In this document: piece by piece, positions 33,793 through 42,327 of the stretch | Numbering within the stretch: position 1 is the stretch's first letter | Layout: every line of letters begins with the position of its first letter | Source: Mesorhizobium sp. | GTDB taxonomy: Bacteria; Pseudomonadota; Alphaproteobacteria; Rhizobiales; Rhizobiaceae | Direction: 5' to 3' | Assembly (NCBI RefSeq): GCF_016793485.1 | Contig: NZ_JAEULZ010000022.1 | Coordinates: 1 to 64,000 of the forward strand | Length of the DNA stretch: 64,000 nucleotides | Notes under the pieces: generated by a model | The model's database searches: none | What the model saw: only the letters and a program-made list of their open reading frames with translations | What the model was told of the DNA's origin: nothing | Position numbers and translations under genes: made by a program

Positions 33793-34836
33793 TCATGCGC
33801 TGACGACGCGCTGTTGCTGGATCGACCAGCCGAGCCTTACGTGTTCGCCAACGACCGGCCGTGGCGCAACGGCTACGTCGAGATGGACGACCACGTCCTG
33901 TTTGTCCGATACGGCGACCACGCATTTGATGTGGTCGCCGAGATAGACGACCTCCGTGAGGCTGCCTGAAATCTCGATGTCCGCCTTTTCCTCGGCGCGC
34001 AGCAAGCGGACCGCTTTCGGCCTGACAACAGTTGTCACGGGCTCGTCGGCCCCAGCGTCGGCAAAGCTCGGGCCGGCTTCCAGTTTCACCTGACCTGCCT
34101 TGCGTTCGCCCGGCAGCAGGTTTGCCTCGCCGATGAAGGTCGCGACGAAACGCGTGGCGGGAGCCGTGTAGATCGTCTCGGCATCGCCTTCCTGCTCGAT
34201 CCGCCCGGCATTCATCACCGCTATGCGGTTCGCGAGCGAAAGCGCCTCGCCCTGGTCATGCGTCACGAAGACGAAGGTGCCGCCGAACTCCTGGTGCAGG
34301 CGTCGTAACTCGTCCTGCATGGCGTGGCGCAGCTTCAGGTCGAGCGCGGCAAGCGGCTCGTCGAGCAGCAGTACCTTCGGGCGCAGGATCAGCGCGCGCG
34401 CCAGTGCAACACGTTGCTGCTGGCCGCCGGAAAGCGCGGTGACCGAACGGTCGGCGAATTCGGTAAGGCGCGATTGCCTGAGCGCCTCGGCGACCCGGTC
34501 GGCGATCTCTGCTTTCGGTTTCTTCTGCAGGCGCAGCCCGTAGCCGACATTCTGGCGGACGGTCATATGCGGGAACAGGCCATAGCCCTGGAAGACAGTA
34601 TTGGTTGGCCGCTGCTCCGGGCCGATGCGCGTGACATCGCGACCGTCGATCTCGACCGTTCCACTGGTCGGTGCGACGAAGCCGCCGATCATGCGCAGGA
34701 GCGTTGTCTTGCCGCATCCAGAGGGGCCGAGAATGGCGACGAAGTCATGCGCGAAGATGTCGAGGTCCAGCGGCTGCACCGCGACGGCGTCGCCATAACG
34801 TTTGGAAATCCCGCGAAGCTTCAGCAGTGCCGTCAT
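33793..34836 (-). CDS. PotA-like ABC transporter ATP-binding protein
   Basis: The 347-aa ATPase has Walker A GPSGCGKTT (37-45), Q-loop VFQGYGLFPHMTV, signature LSGGQQQR, Walker B VLLLDEPLAALD and H-loop FVTHDQ. The C-terminal TOBE_2 domain (about 270-345: TTVVRPKAVRLLRAEEK, GSLTEVVYLGDHIKC) is typical of the PotA/CUT1 group. It precedes the binding-protein gene by 59 bp and follows the enolase-superfamily gene by 18 bp. Confidence 0.9.
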   Translation of the reverse strand: MTALLKLRGISKRYGDAVAVQPLDLDIFAHDFVAILGPSGCGKTTLLRMIGGFVAPTSGTVEIDGRDVTRIGPEQRPTNTVFQGYGLFPHMTVRQNVGYGLRLQKKPKAEIADRVAEALRQSRLTEFADRSVTALSGGQQQRVALARALILRPKVLLLDEPLAALDLKLRHAMQDELRRLHQEFGGTFVFVTHDQGEALSLANRIAVMNAGRIEQEGDAETIYTAPATRFVATFIGEANLLPGERKAGQVKLEAGPSFADAGADEPVTTVVRPKAVRLLRAEEKADIEISGSLTEVVYLGDHIKCVVAVSDKQDVVVHLDVAVAPRPVVGEHVRLGWSIQQQRVVSA

Positions 34837-34854
34837 TCGTTCAGTACCAAAAAC

Positions 34855-36009
34855 TCAATTAGGCAGGAACTGGCCATCCCTGCGATAGGCTTCGACGTAT
34901 TTTGCGAGCTTGTCCTCGTCGACCTCGACGCCCAGCCCAGCCCCCTCAATCAGTCCCCATTCTGGACCGTCTGCGATGGGCAGTCTATCGACAAGAATGT
35001 CGTCTGCCATCATCGCAGCCGTCTGCTGGACGCCATCCTCGACATTGGGCAGCGCGAGCATCATGTGGTGACCGGCCGCGGCGGCCAATCCGAACTCGCC
35101 ATGCGTATGCTTGAGCACACGCTGGCCGTGCAACGCGGCGAGGTGGGACAGCGTATGGAAGCGCCTGAGCGTACCGACCCAGTAGCTGCTGAAACAGAGG
35201 ACGTCGGCGGCGTGGCTCTCGATCATGGACACGACGTCCGACTGTCGGCCCAATCCTTCATTGGCGCAAAGCGCAACCGGAACGCGCGGCCTGAGATCGA
35301 GCATCAGCGCATGTGGAACCGCGCGAACCGGCGCTTCGGCGAAGTCGATATCGAAACGCTCGTGCCAGCGGGTCAGCAACCGCGCCGCTTCGGGGACCGA
35401 CCAGGCTTCATTCGCGTCGATCCTGATTTTGGCCGACGGCCCGATGGTCTTCCGGATGGCTGCCAGCATCTCCTCTTCGGCGGCCGCGTTCACGCCAACC
35501 TTGAGATAGAAGCAGTTGTATCCCTTCGGCACGGCCTCGCTGCACTGTGCGGCGAGATCGTCCGGCGTTGCCTGTGACAGGTAGTAGAAATAGTTTGCGC
35601 TTTTGCGCTGGGCGCCGCCGAAAAGCCGGTACAGCGGCTGGTTCGCTGCCTTCCCGCACAGATCCCAGAGCGCCATGTCGACGCCGGCGAAGGCGAAGTT
35701 TCCGGTCATCGGACGATAGTCCCAGAGGCCCGCGCCGAACACATCGCTGGCGATCGCCTCCGTCTCCCAGGCATTTCGACCGAGGACAAAACGCGACATC
35801 GAGCGGAGGGCCGCCTCGATAGAGGCTGTGTCCGCCCCGCTGCAGGCCTCGCCCCAGCCGACGAGGCCGCTTTCGGTCGTCAGCTTCACGATGACGTCGG
35901 TCACGCCGGCCCTGTTGACGCGGCTGCTGCGTTCAACGTGGCTGTAGGCGATGCTTGCCGGGTAGACGTCGAACCCTGTGATCTTCAACCCGTCGGACGA
36001 ACTGCTCAC
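34855..36009 (-). CDS. Mandelate racemase/muconate lactonizing enzyme family protein
   Basis: The 384-aa protein belongs to the enolase superfamily. Metal ligands are visible as Asp198 (RIDANEAW), Glu225 (DFAEAPV) and Glu251 (CANEGLG), and the catalytic Lys170 lies at YLKVG. The KxK motif is reduced to Tyr-Leu-Lys, so the first Lys is lost. His301 and His303 in KHTHGEFG sit where a general acid-base His is expected. It probably abstracts the alpha-proton of a carboxylate, as a dehydratase, racemase or cycloisomerase. It is the first gene of the operon and is divergent from an FCD regulator. Confidence 0.82.
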   Translation of the reverse strand: MSSSSDGLKITGFDVYPASIAYSHVERSSRVNRAGVTDVIVKLTTESGLVGWGEACSGADTASIEAALRSMSRFVLGRNAWETEAIASDVFGAGLWDYRPMTGNFAFAGVDMALWDLCGKAANQPLYRLFGGAQRKSANYFYYLSQATPDDLAAQCSEAVPKGYNCFYLKVGVNAAAEEEMLAAIRKTIGPSAKIRIDANEAWSVPEAARLLTRWHERFDIDFAEAPVRAVPHALMLDLRPRVPVALCANEGLGRQSDVVSMIESHAADVLCFSSYWVGTLRRFHTLSHLAALHGQRVLKHTHGEFGLAAAAGHHMMLALPNVEDGVQQTAAMMADDILVDRLPIADGPEWGLIEGAGLGVEVDEDKLAKYVEAYRRDGQFLPN

Positions 36010-36068
36010 TGACCCAACGACCCTTGCCCCGGAAACGCTTTTGGGGATAATGATACAAACATAGGATG

Positions 36069-36078
36069 ATTGGTCAAT
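36069..36078. promoter_or_regulatory. Candidate FCD-regulator operator ATTGGTCAAT
   Basis: ATTG-GT-CAAT is a perfect dyad 13 bp before the start of the FCD regulator gene, in an 82-bp divergent region that also holds ATGATACAAACATAGGATGAT-like AT-rich sequence (from about 36050). The TTGGTNNNNAA shape resembles known GntR/FadR-type sites. Autoregulation and control of the divergent enolase-pot operon would be expected. Confidence 0.35.
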
Positions 36079-36091
36079 AGCCGGAAACGTC

Positions 36092-36898
36092 TTGCCCAGA
36101 TCAACAGCTTTAATCGATCGAGCCTCGGAGGCGAGGGAACAGGCTGGCTCTTCGGTGGTCGGCGCGGTGCCTCGCCGGAGCCTTCACGACGAGGTCGTGG
36201 AGACGCTGGGCCGCAGCATCGTCAGCGGCGGTTTCGCCGAGGGAGCGAACCTTCCGAATGAGGCGGACCTCGCCTCGGACCTCGGCGTCAGCCGCAACGT
36301 CCTGCGCGAAGCCGTCAAGGTCCTCATTGCCAAGGGAATGCTGGATGTCCGCCCCAAGACGGGTACGACAGTCCGTGCCAAGGAAAACTGGCACATGCTG
36401 GATCCCGAGGTTCTTGCATGGGAGGCGGCCGGCGACCTGCATCTGCCATACGCTTTCAACTTCACCGAATTCCGGCTGATCGTCGAGCCCAAGGCGTCGT
36501 TCCTGGCGGCGAGGCGCGCAACCGATGCTGAAATCCAGACCATTCGCGACAATTGCGACGCGCTCGAAGCCTGTGTCGGACATCTCGATCGCATGCCGGA
36601 TGCCGACATCGCCTTTCACCAGAGCATCCATCGCGCTTCACACAACGCGCTTTTGCAGCATCTCGGTGTCTTGACCGCCTCGATCATGCGCGTGCAGGTC
36701 AAATACACAGGCAGCAAGCCCGGCGACTTCGAGCGCGGCCTGCCGCTGCATCGAGAACTGACAGAGGCGATCACGGCGCGAAACCCGTTCCTGGCGGAGC
36801 GGGTGTCGAAGGCTCTGTGCGAAATGCCCTATCTTGACCTGGCTTCACGGGTCGACATCGAAGAACTTCGGTTGCTCACGGGCCAGGAGACTCCATGA
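36092..36898 (+). CDS. FadR/DgoR-like GntR family regulator (FCD)
   Basis: The 268-aa protein has a winged helix (about 30-100: SLHDEVVETLGRSIVSGGF, LPNEADLASDLGVSRNVLREAVKVL, KGMLDVRPKTGTTVRAKENW) and an FCD domain with metal-site His in DIAFHQSIHRASHN and LPLHRELTEAI. The WHMLDPEVLAWEA linker is typical of DgoR-like regulators of sugar acid catabolism. The start is TTG with CGGAAA upstream. Its stop overlaps the next ATG by 4 nt, so regulator and lactonase are translationally coupled. Confidence 0.85.
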   Translation: MPRSTALIDRASEAREQAGSSVVGAVPRRSLHDEVVETLGRSIVSGGFAEGANLPNEADLASDLGVSRNVLREAVKVLIAKGMLDVRPKTGTTVRAKENWHMLDPEVLAWEAAGDLHLPYAFNFTEFRLIVEPKASFLAARRATDAEIQTIRDNCDALEACVGHLDRMPDADIAFHQSIHRASHNALLQHLGVLTASIMRVQVKYTGSKPGDFERGLPLHRELTEAITARNPFLAERVSKALCEMPYLDLASRVDIEELRLLTGQETP

Positions 36899-37818
36899 AT
36901 TTCGCCTTTCCGGTAGACAACCGCGCGGTGACCTGTGTGGTCGACAGCCGCGACAAGATCGGCGAGGGCGCTTTCTGGTGTCCGAAGGAGGGCGCGGTCT
37001 ACTGGCTCGACGTGCCCATGCCATCGCGCATCCATCGCTATATTCCTTCGACAGGCGACCACGCCACGTGGCCGATGCCGGAGATGGTCACGGCGATGGT
37101 GAAGAGGCCGGACGGCACGCTGCTCGTGGCGTCGGAGAACGGTATCAACGCTTTCGATCCGGGAACGGGTACTTACAGCCGCCTGTTCGAGCTGGAGCCA
37201 CACCTGCCCGGTAATCGCAGCAATGACGGAGCACCGGATGCGCGCGGGCGCTTCTGGGTCGGGACGATGCAAAACAATCTCGGCCCGAACGGCGAGGGCA
37301 TCGCGATCGAAGGACCTGTAGGCAGCCTTTGGCGCGTCGAGCCGGGCAAGCCGCCGGTTGCGGCCATGGGAGACCTCAGCATCACCAACGGTGTTGCCTG
37401 GAGTCCGGACTCGACAAAGCTCTACGTCGTGGACTCGATGCTGGACCGCATCTACGTCTGCGATTTCGATCTCCAAACAGGCACTGTCGGCCCGCGCCGA
37501 GTCTTCAACGACGTTTCCGGCCTGGGCACGCCGGACGGTAGTACCGTCGACGCGGAAGGTTATCTTTGGAGCGCGCGCTGGGACGGCCATTGCGTGGCGC
37601 GGATATCGCCCGACGGCGAGGTCGATCGTGTGGTGCCCATGCCGGCGTCTCTGGTCACCTCATGTGCGTTCGGAGGGCCGCAACTGGACACCCTCTACGT
37701 GACGACGGCGCGCCTCGGCATCGACGACGACACCGCCACCAAATATCCGCAGCAGGGCGGCCTGTTCGCTTTCCAACCGGGAGTCCGTGGACTAAGACGG
37801 CCGGAATATTCCGCATGA
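36895..37818 (+). CDS. SMP-30/gluconolactonase/LRE family lactonase
   Basis: The 307-aa beta-propeller has IGEGAFWCPKEGAVYWLD with the metal Glu, NRSNDGAPDARGRFWVGTM with Asn and Asp, SITNGVAWSPDSTKLYVVDS, and GTPDGSTVDAEGYLWSARWDG. All ligand positions of the single-metal site are present. It is the second SMP-30 lactonase in the window; the other is at 8758-9630, under a different operon. With the FCD regulator, ROK protein and bicupin it forms a sugar or sugar-acid module. Confidence 0.87.
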   Translation: MNFAFPVDNRAVTCVVDSRDKIGEGAFWCPKEGAVYWLDVPMPSRIHRYIPSTGDHATWPMPEMVTAMVKRPDGTLLVASENGINAFDPGTGTYSRLFELEPHLPGNRSNDGAPDARGRFWVGTMQNNLGPNGEGIAIEGPVGSLWRVEPGKPPVAAMGDLSITNGVAWSPDSTKLYVVDSMLDRIYVCDFDLQTGTVGPRRVFNDVSGLGTPDGSTVDAEGYLWSARWDGHCVARISPDGEVDRVVPMPASLVTSCAFGGPQLDTLYVTTARLGIDDDTATKYPQQGGLFAFQPGVRGLRRPEYSA

Positions 37819-37898
37819 CTTCCCGCCGGTAAGACATCCGATGCGTATTCTTCCCCGACATGACTTTGAAATTGCGGCCCGACAGTGGAGCACCCAGC

Positions 37899-38819
37899 AT
37901 GGGTAGTGCTTATGCCGTTGGGGTCGACGTCGGAGGCACCAAGACCAAGGCCTGCCTCGTGGCGATGGAAACCGGCGATGTGCTGATCGAGCGCACGCGA
38001 CCAACGGAGTGCGAGCGGGGTGGGACTGCGGTCCTCGATCTGGTGGTGGCGATGGCCACCGAAATCCAGAGGGAAGCCGGCGAAATCATCCGCGGCGAAG
38101 TCTGCCCCGTCGGCGTCTGCCTGCCCGAACTGGTTTCGAATGAGGGTGAGGTCGGGTCGGGATGGAATTTCGAATGGCGCGGGCTGGACTACCGCAAGCC
38201 GCTCTCCATTTTCGGACCGCCCTACATCGAAAGCGATGTACGCGCCGCGGCCTTCGCCGAGGGCTGGATCGGCTCCGGGCGTAACGCCGACATCTTCGTC
38301 TATGTGACGCTGTCGACCGGCATGTCGCACACGCTCGTCGTCAACGGAAAGCCATACGGCGGCGCACGCGGCTTCGCGATCCATTTCGCCGGCAGCGAAC
38401 TGGTGGCATGGGCAGGCGAGAACAAGGATATCGAAGTGCGCCAGCACATCGAAGTCTTCGCCAGTGGCAAAGGCATGGGCGAGCGCTATGGCAAGCTGAT
38501 CGGCAACCCGAATGCTTCGGCGCGCGACCTGTTCGAGGCCGCGAAATCCGACGCGGGTGCGCGGCTGCTGGTCGACAATTCGCTGCTCTCGATCGCCTCC
38601 TATCTCGGCCAGTTGATCAACATCCTCGATCCGTCGATGATGGTCATAGGCGGCGGGATCGGCGGTAATCAGGAGATCAACGCGAAGCTGGGAGAATTGG
38701 TGCGCCCGTTCATCTTCGCTGATACGGCGCGTGCTCTGCCGATCGTTCCGGCGGCACTGGGCGACAATGCCTCGGCGATAGGGGTCGCCGCACTGGCGTC
38801 CCGCGCCGCAGCATCGTAG
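37899..38819 (+). CDS. ROK family protein, probable sugar kinase
   Basis: The 306-aa protein has the ATP phosphate-1 motif DVGGTKTKAC (10-19) and the putative catalytic Asp113 in ESDVRAAAFAEG, with a C-terminal adenosine motif VIGGGIGGN. Unlike typical ROK kinases it lacks the GEIGH and the CxCGxxGC zinc motif; that region reads GGARGFAIHFAGSELVAW. There is no N-terminal helix-turn-helix, so it is not an NagC/XylR repressor. The ATG at 37899 has GGAG 8 nt upstream, whereas the ATG at 37860 has none. The substrate is presumably a sugar of the same operon. Confidence 0.75.
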   Translation: MGSAYAVGVDVGGTKTKACLVAMETGDVLIERTRPTECERGGTAVLDLVVAMATEIQREAGEIIRGEVCPVGVCLPELVSNEGEVGSGWNFEWRGLDYRKPLSIFGPPYIESDVRAAAFAEGWIGSGRNADIFVYVTLSTGMSHTLVVNGKPYGGARGFAIHFAGSELVAWAGENKDIEVRQHIEVFASGKGMGERYGKLIGNPNASARDLFEAAKSDAGARLLVDNSLLSIASYLGQLINILDPSMMVIGGGIGGNQEINAKLGELVRPFIFADTARALPIVPAALGDNASAIGVAALASRAAAS

Positions 38820-38843
38820 CAATCACTGAGTCTGGAGACGATC

Positions 38844-39731
38844 ATGGGATACAAGCCATCGCCTCGTCCGGTTTTCGACAAGCCGACGCATATTCCCTAC
38901 GCCGCCGTCACGCGGCACCTCTGGGGCGAGGAGGACGCGGGGCTTGTCGACGACTGGATCTATGCGTCCACCGACAAGATCCACCAGCTCGTCTTCGGCC
39001 TGCAGCCGGGCGGCTTCTTCAAGCACACCGATGCCTTCCGTACGATCTTCGGCGCTGACGAGGTGCTCTACGTGCTGACGGGCACCTTCGGGCTGGCCAA
39101 TCCACAGACCGGCGAGATGCAGGTAGCCAAGGCGGGAGAAGCGCTCTTCTTCCGCAAGGACACATGGCATCACGGCTTCAACCTGGGCGACGAGCCAGTT
39201 CGCGTCCTGGAATACTTTTCTCCGCCGCCATCGCAGGGAACATCCGGCCCCTACGCGCGCACCAAGGAACTGATCTCGGAAAACCGCTACCTGCAGGACA
39301 AATGGATCGGGCGTTTCCCGATGGAGGAGGCGGCAGAGCGCGCCGGGCGTACCATCCATCCAATGCGCGACACCGACCTTCTGTGGAGCCTCGATCGCGA
39401 CACGCAGGGTGCCTACACTGGCTTTTACTGCGCAACCGAACATTTGACGGTCGGCCGCACGTCTATCCTGACCGGCAAGCGGACAGGCATGGAGACCCAT
39501 GCCGGGGACGAAAGCATCTATGTGCTGTCGGGATCGCTGAATATCCACGTGCCCGACGCCGAGGGACAGGTTTGGTTCGAGCTCAACGCGCGCGACGGCT
39601 TCTACATCCCGGCCGGCTATCGCCACCAGTACTATAACATGGGGCAGGGCAAGGCGGAGTTCGTCTTCGGCGTCGCGCCGGGAGAGCAGGGCGGTTTCGG
39701 AACCGCGCCTGCAAGGCAGATGCCGGAATAG
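38844..39731 (+). CDS. Bicupin protein of sugar-acid module
   Basis: The 295-aa protein contains two cupin domains. The first is at about 45-130 (HQLVFGLQPGGFFKHTDAFRTIF, EVLYVLTGTFGLANPQTGE, FFRKDTWHHGFNLGDEPVRVLEY). The second is at about 195-280 (TSILTGKRTGMETHAGDESIYVLSGSLNIHV, GFYIPAGYRHQYYN). His and Glu metal-type ligands are present in both. Such proteins can be isomerases, dioxygenases or sugar-binding proteins. Being last after a lactonase and a ROK protein, it may isomerise a keto sugar acid, but this is inference. GGAG lies 6 nt before ATG. Confidence 0.7.
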   Translation: MGYKPSPRPVFDKPTHIPYAAVTRHLWGEEDAGLVDDWIYASTDKIHQLVFGLQPGGFFKHTDAFRTIFGADEVLYVLTGTFGLANPQTGEMQVAKAGEALFFRKDTWHHGFNLGDEPVRVLEYFSPPPSQGTSGPYARTKELISENRYLQDKWIGRFPMEEAAERAGRTIHPMRDTDLLWSLDRDTQGAYTGFYCATEHLTVGRTSILTGKRTGMETHAGDESIYVLSGSLNIHVPDAEGQVWFELNARDGFYIPAGYRHQYYNMGQGKAEFVFGVAPGEQGGFGTAPARQMPE

Positions 39732-39740
39732 CGGTCGCGC

Positions 39741-40742
39741 CTAGTTCGCGCTATCGGCCGAATAAGGATCCGCTAGCGCCGCGTCAGGCCTGCTGATCGG
39801 AACCTTGGTCTTCGAGGTCTTTCGCGCCAGCCTGTCAGGGCCGCCGCTTTCGAGCATCTTGCGGAAGACCGGGTGCATGCCGCCGTCAGAATATGCGTAA
39901 GCGCTGGCAGGGACGCCGCGCTCCAGAAGCGCCTGCACCACGCGTTCGTCCGCTTCCTGCTTGGACGCAACCAGCGGATCGGTCGTCAATTCCAGAGCAG
40001 GGCAGGCCGCCATCGGGTCCGAGGGAAAGCTCTGCAGCGGCTTCGACTGGAATGCGTAGCCGCTGCCGCAATAGCCGACCTGCAGCGGCTGCCGGGTTAC
40101 TTCGAACAGGTCGTAGCCGACCTTGATGTTCTGCCAGAAGGCATAGTTGGGGTCGTTCCGGTTCTTCGCCATGTTCTGTGGCGTCATCCGGAAGGGGAAC
40201 GCCTGGACCTGCACCGAACGCTGGCCGCCCGACAATGCCTCGCGGACAACGGCATAGATTTCGGCAACGCCGTCATCGGTCAACGCATAGCAGCCCGACG
40301 ACGAGCAGGCTCCGTGAACCATCAGGGCTTCGCCGGAATAGCCGAGGGCTGCCTCCAGCTTGTTCGGATATCCGAGGTCGAACGACAGATAGTATTGCGA
40401 CTTCGGATTGAGCATGCTGGCGCTGACCGCGTAGAAGCCTTCCGGCGCCTGCCGGTCGCCATTGCGCTTCTTGGGTCCGAGTTTTCCCGACCAGCGGCAC
40501 ATCGGATAGGTCTTGAGCAGCGCGTATTTGCCGCTGCGGTCGCGCTTCCAGACTTCCAGTTCGCTTTCCTGCTTGAAGATTCGCACCACGACAGGGTCGG
40601 TTGGCTTCATCGAGCGACGTTTCATGTCGGCGACCAGCGACGCCGGGATCGGCTGCGACGACTTCGTATCCACGTCGAGCACCGTGGATACGCATCCCGA
40701 AAGGGCTATTGCCGCGAAAATGAGGACCAGTCGGGACAGCAT
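39741..40742 (-). CDS. Lipoprotein L,D-transpeptidase (YkuD/YafK-like)
   Basis: The 333-aa protein has a lipoprotein signal (LVLIFAAIALSGC, lipobox LSGC, Cys17) and a YkuD domain at about 50-190. His143 and the nucleophile Cys151 sit in HGACSSSGCYALT. The family (YafK/DpaA-like) includes enzymes that make 3-3 crosslinks or release Braun-type lipoproteins from peptidoglycan. The C-terminal 140 residues have no domain I recognise and contain three further Cys. It is convergent with the bicupin gene and monocistronic. Confidence 0.85.
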   Translation of the reverse strand: MLSRLVLIFAAIALSGCVSTVLDVDTKSSQPIPASLVADMKRRSMKPTDPVVVRIFKQESELEVWKRDRSGKYALLKTYPMCRWSGKLGPKKRNGDRQAPEGFYAVSASMLNPKSQYYLSFDLGYPNKLEAALGYSGEALMVHGACSSSGCYALTDDGVAEIYAVVREALSGGQRSVQVQAFPFRMTPQNMAKNRNDPNYAFWQNIKVGYDLFEVTRQPLQVGYCGSGYAFQSKPLQSFPSDPMAACPALELTTDPLVASKQEADERVVQALLERGVPASAYAYSDGGMHPVFRKMLESGGPDRLARKTSKTKVPISRPDAALADPYSADSAN

Positions 40743-40959
40743 ACCGTTCTCTGCGATGCAAAAGGGTCCGAGGCGGGGTTGCCCGGAATTCAGCGTAAAT
40801 CTGACGCCGGTTGGTTAACGCAACGTTTCCGCCGTATCTCCGCGATGTGGCGCGGATAGGGCGAACGCGCGATCTGGAACAGCGCATCGGGGCTTGTTGA
40901 TTGCCTCAACTTGCCGATATGCCTAGACCTTATGACGAAATATTGAGATGGAGTTGAAC

Positions 40960-41493
40960 ATGGCAGGCCAGACGCCGGCGGCAGCGGATGGGAGGTGGAC
41001 GCCATACCGCAAGCCCCAGCCTGTTGATTCGCCGCCTGAACTCGTCATCCCGGACGCAATACCGCTCGACGATCGAGTCTGGGTGCCTGTGGACGAGAAC
41101 GTCTGGTTCCGGCCGCTTCTGATGTGTGCATCGCGCGGCTACTGGACGAACCTGCTGAAAGTACGCAAGTCCGGCGTCCTGTCGCGCCACCGGCATCCGC
41201 AGCCTGTGCACGGCTTCGTGCTCAAGGGTGAATGGCGATATCTCGAACATGACTGGGTGGCCCGGGAAGGCGGCTACGTCTACGAGGCGCCGGGCGAGAC
41301 CCATACGCTGGTCGTGGACGAACATGTCGAGGAGATGATCACGCTGTTCCAGGTCAACGGCGCGATGATCTATGTCGACCCGGACGGGAACACGGTCGGC
41401 TATGACGACGTCTTCACCCGCATCGACAAGTGCCGCGCCCACTATGCGACAAACGGCCTGGGTGCCGACTATATCGATCAGTTCATTCGCTGA
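40960..41493 (+). CDS. Cupin protein, 2,4'-dihydroxyacetophenone dioxygenase-like
   Basis: The 177-aa single-domain cupin carries VSRHRHPQPVHGFVLKGEW-type metal ligands (written SRHRHPQPVHGFV in the protein), then YEAPGETHTLVV and FQVNGAMIYVDPDG. The WVPVDENVWFRPLLM and WVAREGGYVYEAPGE segments match the DAD family of Fe(II) ring- or chain-cleaving dioxygenases. The start at 40960 was chosen for GGAG 6 nt upstream; an ATG at 40948 would add four residues. The SDR gene follows 24 bp later, likely one operon. Confidence 0.75.
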   Translation: MAGQTPAAADGRWTPYRKPQPVDSPPELVIPDAIPLDDRVWVPVDENVWFRPLLMCASRGYWTNLLKVRKSGVLSRHRHPQPVHGFVLKGEWRYLEHDWVAREGGYVYEAPGETHTLVVDEHVEEMITLFQVNGAMIYVDPDGNTVGYDDVFTRIDKCRAHYATNGLGADYIDQFIR

Positions 41494-41517
41494 GGCGAGC
41501 AGATCAGGACAGGCAAG

Positions 41518-42297
41518 ATGGATCTCGGAATCAAGGGCAGGACCGCCATCGTGTGCGGAGGCTCGAAAGGGCTCGGCCGCGGTTCGGCGGAAAAACTCGC
41601 CGAGGCGGGTGTCAATATCGTCCTCAATGCGCGATCGCCGGGACCTCTGGAGCAGGCGTCGGAAGAAATCGCCAGACAATATGGGGTGAAGGTGACGCCT
41701 GTGGCAGCCGACGTGACCACGCCGGAGGGCAGGGCGAAGCTACTCGAGGCGGCGCCGGCACCTGATATCCTCGTCAACAATGCCGGCGGGCCGCCCCCGG
41801 GCATGTGGAACGAATGGGGCGAGGACGAGTGGCAGGGCGCGATCCGCGCCAACATGCTGTCGCCGATCCACCTGATGACGGCGGTCCTGCCCGGCATGAT
41901 CGAACGGAAATGGGGACGGATCGTCAACATCACGTCCGGCTCCGTAAAGTCGCCCATCCCGCAGCTCGGCCTTTCCGGCGCTGCGCGCAGCGGGCTGACC
42001 GGTTTCGTCGCCGGCACCTCCAGGCAGGTCGCGCGCCATGGCGTCACCATCAACAACCTGCTGCCCGGTTCGCACGAGACCGCGCGCATCGAGTCGCTGA
42101 TGAACAATACAGCCAAGGCCAAGGGCATAAGCGTGGACGAAGCCCGGCAGGCGGCCTATGCCGCCAACCCGACCGGCCGTTTCGGCACGATCGAGGAGTT
42201 TGGCGCGGCCTGCGCCTTCCTGTGCAGCGCCTATGCCGGCTACATCGTCGGACAGAACATCCTGCTCGATGGCGGCGCCATCAACACAACGCTGTAG
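41518..42297 (+). CDS. SDR superfamily protein lacking the catalytic Tyr/Lys
   Basis: The 259-aa protein has the Rossmann motif GGSKGLGRG (14-22), NNAGG (87-91) and a catalytic-like Ser140 (NITSGS). The YxxxK motif is replaced: the segment reads PIPQLGLSGAARSGL, with Ser153 where Tyr and Arg157 where Lys are expected. A C-terminal GQNILLDGG block is normal. Similar Tyr-less SDRs exist in aromatic and keto-acid degradation operons (general recollection). It may bind cofactor but use other chemistry. It is co-oriented with the DAD-like cupin. Confidence 0.75.
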   Translation: MDLGIKGRTAIVCGGSKGLGRGSAEKLAEAGVNIVLNARSPGPLEQASEEIARQYGVKVTPVAADVTTPEGRAKLLEAAPAPDILVNNAGGPPPGMWNEWGEDEWQGAIRANMLSPIHLMTAVLPGMIERKWGRIVNITSGSVKSPIPQLGLSGAARSGLTGFVAGTSRQVARHGVTINNLLPGSHETARIESLMNNTAKAKGISVDEARQAAYAANPTGRFGTIEEFGAACAFLCSAYAGYIVGQNILLDGGAINTTL

Positions 42298-42327
42298 GCC
42301 GATCGCGAAGCCTGGCGCCCGCCGCGT

